This document shows, in pieces, positions 1 through 10,500 of a stretch of DNA of 64,000 nucleotides (its first letter is position 1; the number at the start of each line of letters is the position of its first letter). The DNA is from Capronia americana (Eukaryota; Ascomycota; Eurotiomycetes; Chaetothyriales; Herpotrichiellaceae): the NCBI GenBank assembly GCA_016110215.1, contig JADWQD010000027.1, positions 62,001 to 126,000 on the forward strand, read 5' to 3'. Both the position numbers and the translations under genes were made by a program. The notes under the pieces were generated by a model that ran no database searches, was not told where the DNA came from, and saw only the letters and a program-made list of their open reading frames with translations.

Positions 1-102
1 TGTCGCGCGCTTACGCTGCCGTCATAAGGGTGGCGCGATTTTGTCGCAACTTGATGCTGAATGGCTTGCTCTTATTGTGTCCAGATCTGACAGGGCGATG
101 TC

Positions 103-756
103 TTACACCACAGTCCAGCCATTTGTATCTTCGTCGTCGTCGTCGTCATCCTCCTCCTCCCCCTCCTCCCGGAGCTGGTGGCTGCGGGCTCTACTCAGGC
201 TTTCGAGGAGCGGACATACCCCCCCTTTCGAGATGCAGGAATTGAGTGGCAGCCCTTCCGGCATCATTAGGGGATCCACGCCGCTGGTAATAAGGTTGAA
301 CGATAGATTGAAGCAGTCGGCATGCCCGGCTGGCAGATACCTGGAGCTGTCGAGAGATTTTCCTCTTCCCATGTTGGCCGACGTGCTGGGCCGGATTGAA
401 TTTCTCCAGGCATCTACTGTTGCCTTCCTCGAGGAGACCTCGGAGGAGTCCAGTGTAGTCTGGGTTGCTTCTGGCTCCGCGAATGGACGAACAGTGGAGT
501 TCTTCGTCACGGCTTCGTCGAAGTGCTTGTCAGTCGCTGGCTCGGTAGAATCTTCGATAGCTGCTGCTTCTTCCTCGCGCCCGTCGACCTCGGATCGTCC
601 TTTTATTGTATGCCAGACAAGAATGCAGCTACTGAATGCCAGTATGAAGAAGATGTCTCCGATCAAATCTACCATCAGGATGTTAGAAGGGTGATCTAAC
701 TGTAGAGCAGGAAATAAGGAATCTAGCTCACTTCCGAGAACGCCCTTGTCACCCAT
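103..756 (-). CDS. Hypothetical single-pass membrane protein with acidic tail
   Basis: This is an uninterrupted 217-codon frame from an ATG at 756 to a TAA at 103. I do not recognise the family. One hydrophobic stretch at about residues 28-47 (VDLIGDIFFILAFSSCILVW) could be a membrane anchor. The rest is polar and rich in Ser, Glu and Thr. The C-terminus carries a Glu/Asp run encoded by a TCG/TCC trinucleotide-rich tract (about 125-175), so its length may vary between strains. The opposite strand is open for nearly the same span because of that repeat, but it lacks a membrane segment or any domain. An intron cannot be excluded. No function is assigned, and the gene itself is uncertain. Confidence 0.42.
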   Translation of the reverse strand: MGDKGVLGSELDSLFPALQLDHPSNILMVDLIGDIFFILAFSSCILVWHTIKGRSEVDGREEEAAAIEDSTEPATDKHFDEAVTKNSTVRPFAEPEATQTTLDSSEVSSRKATVDAWRNSIRPSTSANMGRGKSLDSSRYLPAGHADCFNLSFNLITSGVDPLMMPEGLPLNSCISKGGVCPLLESLSRARSHQLREEGEEEDDDDDDEDTNGWTVV

Positions 757-1740
757 TGTGGCAATTACGGAGTCTAGGTGCCAGGTGTATCCGTCGCGAT
801 ATGCCGCAAGCGGTCGACAGAAGCGGCCGCTTTAATTGAAAGTCTCGTAGTGGTGATGCCTCCGTGGAGTTCCTAGGCCGAGCGGGAGAACAGATGCAGT
901 AAGAGGAGCACGGTGTCCATCGTGGCAGAAGCATTGGATTTATACCCCAAGACAGGTCCTCACGGGCGGACTTGAAGACTGCCTCTGACGCATTAATGTA
1001 TGGTTACTTGCAAAGTTTGCTTCGGAGGCAGTCTTGAGGTCCGCCGTGAGGACCTCTTCGGCGGATAACTATGCCGTTTTTCATTTTGGTAGAAAGGCAG
1101 AATAGTATCGTGGTTGCACCGGCCCTGTTCCCTGAGCGGAACCTCTGGTACATCGCAGCTGGCTCGTGCTTGGAAAAGAGTCAATGGAGCTCTGAGCTAG
1201 GGCAATTCCAGGCGGCGGATGAAGGAGGGTTGGAAGTTGTGGCATCTGAATTTGGTGTTCCGGGATTCTATAGATATCCTGTCGGAGCCATGAACCATGG
1301 AGACGTTGCAGTAAAGGCGGCTACGGAGAAGGCCCCCCCTCAAAATGCAGAGGAGTAACTCCGGCACCTTCCCTTTGTGAGGCACTTCCTTGATTTACAG
1401 AGACAGACAGCTGAGGATATTATCAGAGCACCGGTCAACAGGATAGATACCATCCGAGCCGTTTGTTTTAGGGTGCAGACTGAGCCTGGGCCAGAATCCG
1501 AGTGGGGTCTTGATGAGCCGTTCTGCATCTGGAGCGCCCAGGGAAGGTGTAGCCTGTGAGAGATCGTCGTCCAGGAGGATGCTAGGTATGTGAGGGTTAT
1601 TCGAGATGTTGTGCAACAAGGGTGCCATGCACAACGACGACTGCGTGAATGGACTGCGGGTGGTCGCTCAAGAAGTTTTCTTCTGATGGTGACGCAGTGA
1701 ATACATGGTGTGCTTTTTGATTGCATCCCTTCTCGCAATC
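757..1740. other. Intergenic region, no gene seen
   Basis: This lies between the small membrane protein and the 3' end of IPI3. Only short overlapping frames without domains occur. The one structured element is the inverted repeat at 954-1055, listed separately. Confidence 0.6.
954..1055. repeat. Imperfect inverted repeat, ~34-bp arms, ~33-bp loop
   Basis: The left arm at 954-988 begins AGGTCCTCACGG. The right arm at 1022-1055 ends CCGTGAGGACCT. The reverse complement of the right arm matches the left over about 34 bp with a few mismatches and one 1-nt gap. The flanks show no clear target-site duplication. The transcript could fold into a long hairpin. It could be a MITE remnant or a structured RNA element; a terminator for either flanking gene is less likely because neither ends here. 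Confidence 0.7.
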
Positions 1741-3348
1741 TCAGCCGACATCCATCTGCTCTCCATCATCCAGCGCTTCTGCATCACTCTCTTCGTCGAC
1801 TTCGGCCTCCTTTTCCTCCCAACTCTTCATCGCCGCATCTCCATCCTTTCCTTGCTTTTTGGCTTGGAAGTATGCTTCCCGCTTCTTCATGCCCAGCTCG
1901 TCGCGCTTTGCGATTCTAGCCAACTTCCTGGCTTTCCGTCTCTCTTCGACATGGTGTACTGCAGCGAGTTGCTGCTTCAGCTTTGTGACCTCCTCCTCTA
2001 GTCTTTCCGTCTTTGCGAGAGCGGTGGTTTCCGTGGAGGGCTGCGCATATGGGGCACTGCCTAGAGCAATAGAATGAATTGCTGCATCGAGCATGGCCTG
2101 CGGTATCCCGGGGCCAGTGAGAGCCTGCTCGAACTCATCGAGTTCTGAGTCAGTTGTAGAGTTCGTGATCATGACATGGAGGCTGTATTTGGCGGGGACA
2201 CCGCAAGTACCATTATTTCTCAACGACGCGAATTCAAGATTTGGCTTGATGATTTGTGGGATGACATATTTGGCTTTCTTCTCATTGGGGAATCCTTCGG
2301 GATTGAGCATTGCAATGTTCGTGACAGGTTGACCCAGATGCGTTATTTCGTTGAGTATACGATGTTTGGCCACGTCCCAGCGAATGATGGCCCCATTGGC
2401 GTGTCCGGATAGAAGAGATGTCCCATCGTACGATAAGGTCAAGCAACTTGCAGGTCCAAGGTCCGTGGATGGTGCCGACCAGCTGTCCTTATCTAGGAGC
2501 TGTATGGGTGGAAGCGTGGAAGAGCTGGTCAGAGGCACGTTCGATTTCGCTGCATGCAAGAAAATATCCCACGCTTGAATCCGACCATCGTTGCATCCGA
2601 AGTAGATGGCTCGATCTGCAGGGTCAAGGGTGACAGAGACCGGGAACGAGGGTAATAACAGCGTCCGAAGGACCTGGCAAGTTGAGATATGCCAGACGTA
2701 GCAAGTGCCGTCATCGGAGGCTGATACCGCAAAGTTGGTAGCGATGAGGGAATGTCCACAGGCAAGGGCAGTAATGGCAGTCCGGTGCCCAGAGAATGTC
2801 TGAGCGGGCGCGTTCGAGGGTTCTTCAGAGCCATAGCCATCTGACGGCTGCTCAAAGGAAACGAGTCTCGCTAGTGACCATAGGTGGATACTCGAGTCAG
2901 CAGAACCAGATAGGATGTATTCATTCTTAGGGGTAATGCAAAGACGTGATACTGCCTGCAAATGAGACGCGGAAGAATTGGTTACTCTGCCTGTAGCCAA
3001 TTCCCACAGTATCAATTTCCCGCCTTCAGTGCCCAGGACCAGGATATCCGACCGCTGAGCGTAGGCGACGCTGTGTATCCGTTCAGGGAATGGGACGGTC
3101 GCCTCTTGATTGCCTCTTTCTCTGTTGTAGACATTCACCACCGCCTTGTCTGCCTGCGCCGCGAAGATGTGCGAGTCACTGATTGCAACACAACTCGGTT
3201 GACTTGAAGACTTCTTGAACCCATGACGGAGCGTGCTCTGTGGTTGGAACTCGTGCAGAAATATGCCTACGTCCTTTAACGCGGCGGGAGCATGAGATGG
3301 GGCTTTGTTTGCAGCAAGTGTTGCCGCAACGAAGGTTTCTGTGAGCAT
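1741..3348 (-). CDS. IPI3: Pre-rRNA-processing protein Ipi3 (WD40, Rix1 complex)
   Basis: Ipi3 (WDR18 in animals) works with Rix1 and Ipi1 on nucleolar/nucleoplasmic pre-60S particles, in ITS2 processing and Rea1 recruitment. The single exon encodes 535 residues from the ATG at 3348; the frame stays open two codons further 5' but has no earlier ATG. WD40-type repeats run through about residues 45-360, with typical blades such as LSGSADSSIHLWSL and VSASDDGTCYVWHI. The C-terminus is a charged coiled coil (about 450-500) ending in an acidic tail, as in other Ipi3 proteins. Yeast Ipi3 is about 555 residues, so length fits. The gene is divergent from RPL16 with 317 bp between the start codons, which suggests a shared promoter for ribosome-making genes. 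Confidence 0.9.
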   Translation of the reverse strand: MLTETFVAATLAANKAPSHAPAALKDVGIFLHEFQPQSTLRHGFKKSSSQPSCVAISDSHIFAAQADKAVVNVYNRERGNQEATVPFPERIHSVAYAQRSDILVLGTEGGKLILWELATGRVTNSSASHLQAVSRLCITPKNEYILSGSADSSIHLWSLARLVSFEQPSDGYGSEEPSNAPAQTFSGHRTAITALACGHSLIATNFAVSASDDGTCYVWHISTCQVLRTLLLPSFPVSVTLDPADRAIYFGCNDGRIQAWDIFLHAAKSNVPLTSSSTLPPIQLLDKDSWSAPSTDLGPASCLTLSYDGTSLLSGHANGAIIRWDVAKHRILNEITHLGQPVTNIAMLNPEGFPNEKKAKYVIPQIIKPNLEFASLRNNGTCGVPAKYSLHVMITNSTTDSELDEFEQALTGPGIPQAMLDAAIHSIALGSAPYAQPSTETTALAKTERLEEEVTKLKQQLAAVHHVEERRKARKLARIAKRDELGMKKREAYFQAKKQGKDGDAAMKSWEEKEAEVDEESDAEALDDGEQMDVG

Positions 3349-3665
3349 CCTCAAGGCATGCTATCGGATTACTGGGAGCCTTCTTGCCTACCTTCTGGTG
3401 AGGCAGCGAATTTTAGGCATTGGAAGTTTTGAAGAATCTCGCGGGCCCACAGGGTGACTAAGCACGCCAGTCACCAATTAAGGATTTTTGTTCTTCCGTC
3501 TGCCAAGCACTAAGGGCTTGGCACTCACACAGCGACGGAAGCGCACCTTCATGCAACAATTGACTCCGATCTCAGGACTTGACGAAATTCCAAGCAACAA
3601 CCACGTCCTCGCCCAACTTGCGAAATACTTCCACACCGACTCTCTGCAGGTGATCTGGGAGCAAG
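3349..3665. promoter_or_regulatory. Bidirectional promoter between IPI3 and RPL16
   Basis: This 317-bp gap separates two divergent start codons, both of ribosome-synthesis genes, so it must hold both promoters and 5' UTRs. At 3501-3508 and 3516-3523 there is a perfect 8-bp inverted repeat, TGCCAAGC / GCTTGGCA, with a 7-nt spacer. It is placed as a candidate operator or 5'-UTR hairpin. I recognise no named motif. Confidence 0.6.
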
Positions 3666-4513
3666 ATGTCGACCTTCGAGCCCGTCGTATGTCATCCCCG
3701 CCCCAGAATGCGCAAATCAATGGGTCGTCGATAAGAGCACAGAACTGACTTTACTCGCACCAGGTTGTCATCGACGGCAAGGGACACTTGCTCGGTCGTC
3801 TTGCCAGCACAGTCGCGAAGCAACTCCTCAATGGCCAGAAGATTGTTGTCGTGAGATGCGAAGCCCTCAACATCTCGGGCGAATTCTTCCGTGCTAAGCG
3901 TACGTTGCCCAACTCCTCGATCGTCCCGACGTTATATTGGAGGCTAATACGATTCTTCTTTAACAGTCAAGTATCACGCCTACCTCCGCAAAATCACCCG
4001 CTACAACCCAACCCGAGGCGGTCCCTTCCATTTCCGCGCCCCAGCCCGCATCTTCTACAAGACCGTCCGAGGCATGATTCCCCACAAGACCGCCCGAGGC
4101 GCCGCCGCAATGGAGAGGCTGAAGGTCTTTGAGGGCGTCCCTCCTCCATACGACAAGAAGCAACGCATGGTTGTCCCCCAGGCTCTGAGGGTTTTGAGAT
4201 TAAAGCCTGGTCGAAAGTACTGCACCGTCGGAAGACTGGCGCACGAGGTTGGCTGGAAGTACCAGGATGTGGTTGCCAGGTATGTCTACACAGTAGCCTG
4301 CGTGGCTCAAGTTTTCCGTCTCTGGACAGGCTGGAAATTCCCGGCGTGAAAGCAATATGGCTGACAATTTACGCCAGACTCGAAGAGAGAAGAAAGGTCA
4401 AGGGCGCCGCATACTACGAGAGAAAGAAGGCTCAGCGGAAACACCTGGCCGAGGCAAGGAAGTCGACCGTCGACCACGGGTCGCACAAGAAGTTGGCCGA
4501 GCTGGGCTATTAG
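3666..4513 (+). CDS. RPL16: 60S ribosomal protein L16 (uL13 family)
   Basis: This is a structural protein of the large cytosolic ribosomal subunit (uL13; L13a in animals). Four exons are read by eye: 3666-3686, 3764-3899, 3967-4279 and 4378-4513. Every junction has GT..AG ends, and the total is 606 nt (201 residues). The 7-codon first exon (MSTFEPV) continues into VVIDGKGHLLGRLAS, the hallmark N-terminus of the family. Other typical segments are GEFFRAKLKYHAYLRK (spliced across intron 2) and RGMIPHKTARGAAAMERLK. The C-terminal basic helix ends KKLAELGY. Intron 1 is 77 bp, intron 2 is 67 bp and intron 3 is 98 bp. An early first intron is usual for ribosomal protein genes. It is divergent from IPI3. 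Confidence 0.96.
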
Positions 4514-5438
4514 TTCGATCAGCACACTCGTTGCGGCTAGCAATCCTGTTACTTGTCCTACCCTGTTTTCCTCCCGAGTTATCACCTCTACGATTCGATC
4601 CGATGTCGATGGAGTGGGCTTAGGGGGTGAGGAGACGGACAGAGCACGGATCCTTGCTTGAAAGGCACATGGCGATGGTGGTGGTGAGTGGTGGTCACCG
4701 GGCAAGATCATCTCGCACGGTGGCACAAGGGCGCAGATGGCAACGACGACGCGCTAACCGTCAACCCCAAACTCGAAAAATGTCGACACCCAAACGCGGA
4801 ATTGCAGGTGGCTTGGTCCAGTCGAATATGGTGATGACAAAACAAGACATGGTTCGTGAATATGTCACCCTCGGAGTTTTAGACATCTTCATGGTCTTCG
4901 ATAGTGCTTCGGCTGCGAGACCGCCACGAGCACGAAAAAAAAGAAAATGTTGAAAAAACTGCTCAATCGGCCGTCCCTCGTATCATCCATGTTTGTGACT
5001 CTATCTCAGTGCCATCATGGTCTGACCGATCACTATCTTCGTGTGACATTATTGCCCGGCGAGTTCACCGTCCACACCCACCGAACTCTAAATATGACTG
5101 AGCCTTGGACACCCCAGTAAATGATTTCAAGGTAGCTAGAGCAACAGTAACCGTTGCGCTGCCGTATGTTTGAAATGGGAGCAGTCCCTGGAGCTAATAC
5201 CTAGCAAAAGCCCACCTGTGTGCCTGAGGATTATCGACGTCCATTAGATTGTGCTGTCCCATACTCCATCATTCAGCAGCATGGCCTCCCAACCCCCCGA
5301 AAGCACTTTATTCCAGTAGCCGACCTCGTCCGCAGCATCGTCCAGCCACTATCCCGGGCCCAACGCCGAACCGAAGCGGCACTCTCGCGGAAATCGTGAT
5401 CTCAGCCCGTCAGTGGGCAGCAGGACTACTGCGCCACG
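4514..5438. other. Intergenic region, no gene seen
   Basis: This holds the 3' flank of RPL16 and the 3' flank of the proline-rich gene on the other strand (convergent pair). I found no convincing ORF, tRNA or box C/D snoRNA: a C-box-like GTGATGA near 4831 has no D box at a plausible distance. Confidence 0.5.
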
Positions 5439-6358
5439 TCAGCCAGACTGAAATCCCTTCACAAGGTGCGAGCTAGAAAGCTTGGGGTCGTACTTACCCG
5501 ACTGCAATGCACGCACTTTCTGCATTCGTGGACATCTCTATTGTTGCTGATATACGAAGACGCAGGAGGCGGTGGTGGCGGTGGCGGTGGCGGATGATGT
5601 GCTGAATGTACCGACATAGGCGGAGGCGGAGGCGGAGGCAGAGGCGGTGGAATATGGATAGAACCAGCATCGCTCGCCGCCCTGGCAGCAATACTCAGGG
5701 GTTTCCCAGTCTTGATATCAATCGGCGGCGGTGGAGGTGGCGCGTTCGGCGGAGGGCCCATCGGCTTGGCGTTGTGGTATCCGGACTCCATGACCAGGCC
5801 TGGTGGGTGAATGATTGTGTGGCGGTGTTCGGGCGTATGCTTGAGGTAGTCGCGCGTTGGGAGGATTGTCTCAACGCCATGGACTGTGGTTGTGACTTGC
5901 CCGCTGAAGGCGCGGGTCAATCCGTGGCGAGAGTGGTCGGGGGGGAGGAAGGAGAAGTGCCCTAGAGGGCGTTGGCACGACAGCAATCACAAAGGCAGTG
6001 GGCAGAGGAGAGAGAGAGATCTAGGCATGAGAATTTGAGCATGGGTTAGGCGGCACTGACCATACACCTGCGCGGGACCGAATTGAAGGGAGTTGTGGTG
6101 ATGATGAGAGGTTGGACCGGCATCTGGGGAGATGGAGGTGTCAGCGGCTGGTCTTGGGCGACTTTCTGTAGATGCACGTATAGAGATGAACTGCCATCTG
6201 TCTCTCGGAGGGACACAGAAGTACTCACCATTGTGATGGTGCTTGTCTGGAGACATGGCCGGGAGAGATTTCGACAGGTGGAGGGCTTGAGAGGGAATCT
6301 TCCTGAGGAATCTTGAGAAGGCACTTGAGTCGGCGGGAGGCAAGAGGCTGAGAAGCAT
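5439..6358 (-). CDS. Proline-rich, histidine-rich protein of unknown function
   Basis: I do not recognise this family. Proposed exons in coding order are 6358-6229, 6123-6061, 5961-5498 and a two-codon last exon ending at 5439, about 221 residues. Junctions have GTGAGT, GTCAGT and GTAAGT donors with CAG or TAG acceptors, and phases agree. The start could also be the internal ATG at 6256 (MSPDKHHHN). After splicing the protein has two His-rich patches (KHHHN, SHHHHN). A conserved-looking stretch starts GHFSFLPPDHSRHGL, and three polyproline tracts follow (up to 10 consecutive prolines). A Cys pair (CRKCVHC) lies at the C-terminus. Polyproline tracts often bind SH3, WW or profilin, but nothing shows which. 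The last exon is the least certain part. Confidence 0.5.
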
Positions 6359-6555
6359 TCATGATGGGATGGGGGACTTTATGGGCGAAATTCGTCAGTG
6401 CGGAGCTACTATGACCATCACCCTCGAGTCCGTGTTGGTGTCATGATTCTGCAAACGAGCCAGATCTTGACAATGTGATTCGATTGCTCGGTGTCAAGGC
6501 CTCGGGTTTGAGACTTCGAGAGCTTGTGTCCTTCACCATACCACCACACCCCAAC

Positions 6556-7923
6556 TCATTCCTCCTTCTTAGCTCCGTCACCCTGTTTGTCCTCCACGTA
6601 AGGATGCTTGATTGTTAAGCACCAGATGTCCAAGTAGTCACAAATAGTGGTGATGACATCGTGGACAAAGCTTCCGTACACGCCGACGGCCAGACCGAGT
6701 GACAGGAAAACGAACGCCACTTGGTAGATATCGTCACCCAGGGCACTTGGCCACAGTCCGAGTTGTGGCCCCAAGCTGTCAATGACTGACCATGCCAACG
6801 GCAAGACCAGCACATTCTGATAAGGGAATCTGTCCTTGACCAGATGGGCCACGATCATCTGTCCCACGGAATAGGCATTGATGATTCCCGCAAGTAGGAT
6901 GAAGGGGACCAGATGATGGTGTAGAATGATTGGGTTCAACGAGAGGTAGGCGGGAATGACGAGCCAGGTGACTACGAAAGGCAGCAGACCCCTAAGCGCC
7001 TTGTAGGGATCTTCACCCCTCGATCGTCGAGCATCGATGACGTTCTTTATGCTGCTGGCCGTGTTAAAGACCAGGACCAGACCACCGTACAGCATGTACC
7101 ATTCGTTCCAGGCCATCTGGTACAGAGAAGGCGGGATCAGGCCGATTTTCGGCAGCCCAAGCGATGGCAGCATGGGTTGTTGCCAATAGCTTGCACCGCC
7201 TTTGAGGTAGGTAATGAAGTAGACGACAACCAATGTCAGAATTCCTTCCACCGGACCAGAGATGACACCCAGCATCAACGTGTGAGTGTGGTACTCCTCC
7301 CATGTCTGGATGTAGAAAGTCAGGATCGTGCCGAAGAGCGTGAGGACCGTGTTCCAAGACTGGCCCAGATTCATGGAAGCCGCAAAGATAAGAACCTCGA
7401 GGCTGGTATTGCACGCATCGACCCCTGGTCTCTGTCAGGATTGTCATTAACGACGAAAGGTCTAACTTACCGTGGTCGAACAGTTCACCCAAGGGACCGC
7501 TCTGGTGCGTTCGTCGAGCTTGGCTGCCATCGACTGCATCGAAGGTTTGGTAGAGGAAGAGACCGATGGCCCATGTCAAGTACACCCATGGCGGGCAGTC
7601 GGTGTCAAGAGTCGGGGTATACCATAGCAGCGTAAGGACATTGATGACAACGAAGCTGAAACCAGTTAGGGTGATCTATCCCGCTGTTAGCAAACTTGTC
7701 GATTCTGGCGTTGTGGTCACAAACAAGATTAGGCCTGGCGAAGCGTCAGTCAAAATTCGAAACTGCCCACCATAGAAACTTACGCCATGGACATCGGAAA
7801 GCACTTGATGACAACATTGGTATAGAATGGCTTGAGGACATATCGTGATATCAAGGACTTGTCGACTCCAGAATATTTGTACTCGTGGAGCTTTTTCAGG
7901 TTACGCTGCCGTATGTAGACCAT
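6556..7923 (-). CDS. Choline/ethanolamine phosphotransferase (CDP-alcohol phosphotransferase)
   Basis: The enzyme transfers phosphocholine or phosphoethanolamine from the CDP form to diacylglycerol, the last step of the Kennedy pathway, in ER/Golgi membranes. Exons in coding order are 7923-7784, 7734-7725, 7675-7471 and 7424-6556, total 1224 nt, 407 residues. The CDP-alcohol phosphotransferase signature DG-x2-AR-x8-G-x3-D-x3-D is complete (DGSQARR, then LGELFDHGVD); the Asp residues bind two metal ions. It has about 8-10 membrane helices and a charged C-terminus (DKQGDGAKKEE). The conserved segment SMAPNLITLTGF forms only if a 10-nt exon (7725-7734, G CCT AAT CTT) is spliced in between two 49-bp introns. 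Whether it prefers CDP-choline or CDP-ethanolamine cannot be read from the sequence, so no symbol is given. Confidence 0.93.
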
Positions 7924-8860
7924 CTTGCACGCGTTCGATGAATGCTGATCGCGTCAAAGCAACTGCAGAGCGGAAAGAAACTCGGTGATGGCGCGAAGAA
8001 GGAGTGGAATGGGAGAGACAGGCAGATTCTTGTTGACAACCAGTTCATGGGAAGAAACAGGGGATTTCGAGGACGCCCGAGAAAGTTGGTTTGTTATCAA
8101 CCTACGTCATTGTCGTTGGGCGTCAGGTCACGTGCTACACGTGATGACCAATATCCCTACTCGTGGCGCAGTTTCGGGGTTTTCTGCTTTGACGTCGCTC
8201 CACTCACTCCATCGATCATTCCGACTCGCACAAAGCGACGATGCTAGCTGCTGCAGTTCTTCTCTGCGCTGGGACCAGGAATGCGGCTCTGCTGCTGCAG
8301 CCTTAGGATAAGGCGGACTTCGTGTGCGCCTGGGTTTGGCACCTCACTGAAGACTCACCGTGATGCCCATCTCAAGAGGTAAACCCTCGGCGCTTTCCAG
8401 AGTGACCGTTGCGTATGGCAGAGAAGCTCTTCAAATGTGACGGGCTTGAATTGTTCCCCTATTGATCTGTTTTGTAGTGATTTTGAGGGTGGTGAGCTCT
8501 ATTCGCCATCTGTGAATCGCTATTCACTCCCTATTGGCAAACCGTATTGTCCCCAGGACCAGCAATTCACTAGCAGAGCTGAAGAATTGATGGCACAACA
8601 GGAAACATACTTCTTTTTCCTTCTCCTTCAGTTCCATGGTTACCCTGACCCTTTCTAACAGCACACTGCATCTCTCACTTCTCGCCTCAAAACCTCATTT
8701 CAGGTTTCAGCATTGCAGATTCGGCAGCCGACGACCTCAGCCCGGTACCGCCACTACCTGACACTGTTCAGGACCTATTCTCATCGCGACACATCCACAA
8801 CGGTTCCAACCACAGCCAAGCCAGTCCTTGCCTTTATCAGCTGCGTCCTCCTCTCCCAAG
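7924..8860. other. Divergent intergenic region, promoters of phosphotransferase and F-box gene
   Basis: The start codons on either side point outward. Short frames are present but none has a domain. A pyrimidine-rich tract with CAG acceptors near 8700-8720 could be a 5'-UTR intron of the F-box gene. Confidence 0.45.
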
Positions 8861-10500
8861 ATGGCCTTCACTGAACCCAAAGAACTCGACCCCAAACGGT
8901 TGACTGCCGAAGAATATCGGTTTCTATCAAAGAAACCCTACTACAACAATGTGCTCATCGACTCTCGAGAGCTTGCCCTGCGAGTGAGCCTCGACGATCC
9001 TCAGCGATGGACCCCCGCAAAGAAACCGTGTGCCAGTCTCGGTCTCCTGGGCACGCTCCCGTCCGAGATTCAACTCCAGGTCCTCGCTGTAACGCCTATC
9101 AGCGCACTGTTTGATCTGCGAGCCACGAACTCGCACGCAAGGCAGCTCATTGAGCAATGGCCGCCGTTCCGCACTGTCATGACAGAAGGCTCCGATGCCA
9201 TCCGTGCCCTCCTTGCCACGGGTGCCGGTAATTTATGGACAACTCAACAAGTTGTCGATGTTCTCTTCACCCTCAATGCGAGTGTTGCGGTGAGCACGGC
9301 GATATCCTGCAGCTCCTCAAACTCGAACGCTGCTGCTTCAGGTGCCTCTCACAGGAACGTGAACTTCTTGCAGTCTCTGAGTGGTACGCTTGCGAAGTTA
9401 TGAAGCTTGACCATAATGAATTGGCGAAGCTCCCCCTTCTATACAGTCTACCTCAGAAACGCTTCTGGGGCTTCCCGGCCCCGCAGAGGCGTTGGCTGTT
9501 TGACTTCAATTCCGCCCTCAACGTTGTGCGACAACGACCAAGAGAGCAAGGCGCTCGCCCTCCGGCGCCATCGAGGCTTGGCCTTATGATGCTGCAACAC
9601 ACCCAGAGGCGACTCCAGCGCAAAGAACGCAGTGTTCAACCGCGACCCAAGCAAGCGATACAATTACGCCGTGGTCAACGGCCTCTACACTTGATGTCCG
9701 AGGAAGTCTCCCCATTGGAGACTGTGTATGCTCAACATGCCTGCGCAATCCGCATTCCAGGCAAGAAGTGTCAAACCACCCGTCTTCAGATCTCGACAAC
9801 AGAGGCGGTCCATTGTGCAGGATGCGCCTTCTACTGGAACTATCATTCGCCTCTGCCATGGCAATTTCACCGTCTCTATCCACATCAGAATGGCGCGGAA
9901 GACACGCCTTTCATACGTCACCTGAAAGACTGCGTGTACGCCAAGCTGCAGTGGTCGTGGGTGTATAACTCGTGGAGCGAGTCGCACCCCGCATATATCA
10001 TCATCTACGGAGATCAAACCCTGATGCAGACGAGGAGCGGAAAGCCACTCGGTCCGAAAGAGAACGCCCGCTTCGAGGAGATTGAGGCTCATATGCGAGC
10101 TTTCATGGACACCACGGAAGTTGATAAGGAGGACTTTGAACCTCTATATGACTGGCCTGAACTTGAGAACCGCGACGACGACGAGTCGCACGGCGACCCA
10201 ACACAGTCATACAACGATAGAGTGCTCCTCAGACGCAGGCGAGAGCAAGCCGAGAAAGAACTCCTCCAGCGCATCAAGGCACGTGAGCCTTCCAGCCCCA
10301 TCGAGCAGCCAGATGAGTACTACGATTGCATGGTCAGCCAAGAGGCCATCAGCCAAGCTAACTGGGCGTGTGCAAACATGGCAAGTAGCAGGGTGTGTCT
10401 CTTTGGCGGTCCCGTCGCGGTCATGATTGACAAGTATGAGAGTTTGCTGAAAAAAGGGTGTTGCATGCCTGAGCTGGGATTCAGTAACATGTATATGTGA
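8861..10500 (+). CDS. F-box domain protein with frame disruption
   Basis: The N-terminal frame (ATG 8861) has an F-box-like segment at about residues 62-105, starting LGTLPSEIQLQVL. F-box proteins link Skp1/cullin ubiquitin ligases to substrates. A second frame, open to TGA 10498-10500, carries the rest of the protein. In related fungal proteins the F-box is followed by a Cys motif. Here that motif is visible (C-x-CC-GEHGD, then RCCFRC, about 9277-9345), but it lies in the second frame, one base out of step with the F-box. A GTGAGC...CACAG intron at 9290-9354 (65 bp) rejoins the frames (8861-9289 + 9355-10500, 524 residues) but removes the motif. Either a 1-nt change broke the gene, the assembly has an error, or a new intron rescues it. 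The C-terminal half is Arg/Glu-rich. Confidence 0.6.

Noticed and set aside
4831..5101. Possible box C/D snoRNA near RPL16
   Set aside because: The C-box-like and the nearest D-box-like sequences are about 260 nt apart and have no pairing ends.
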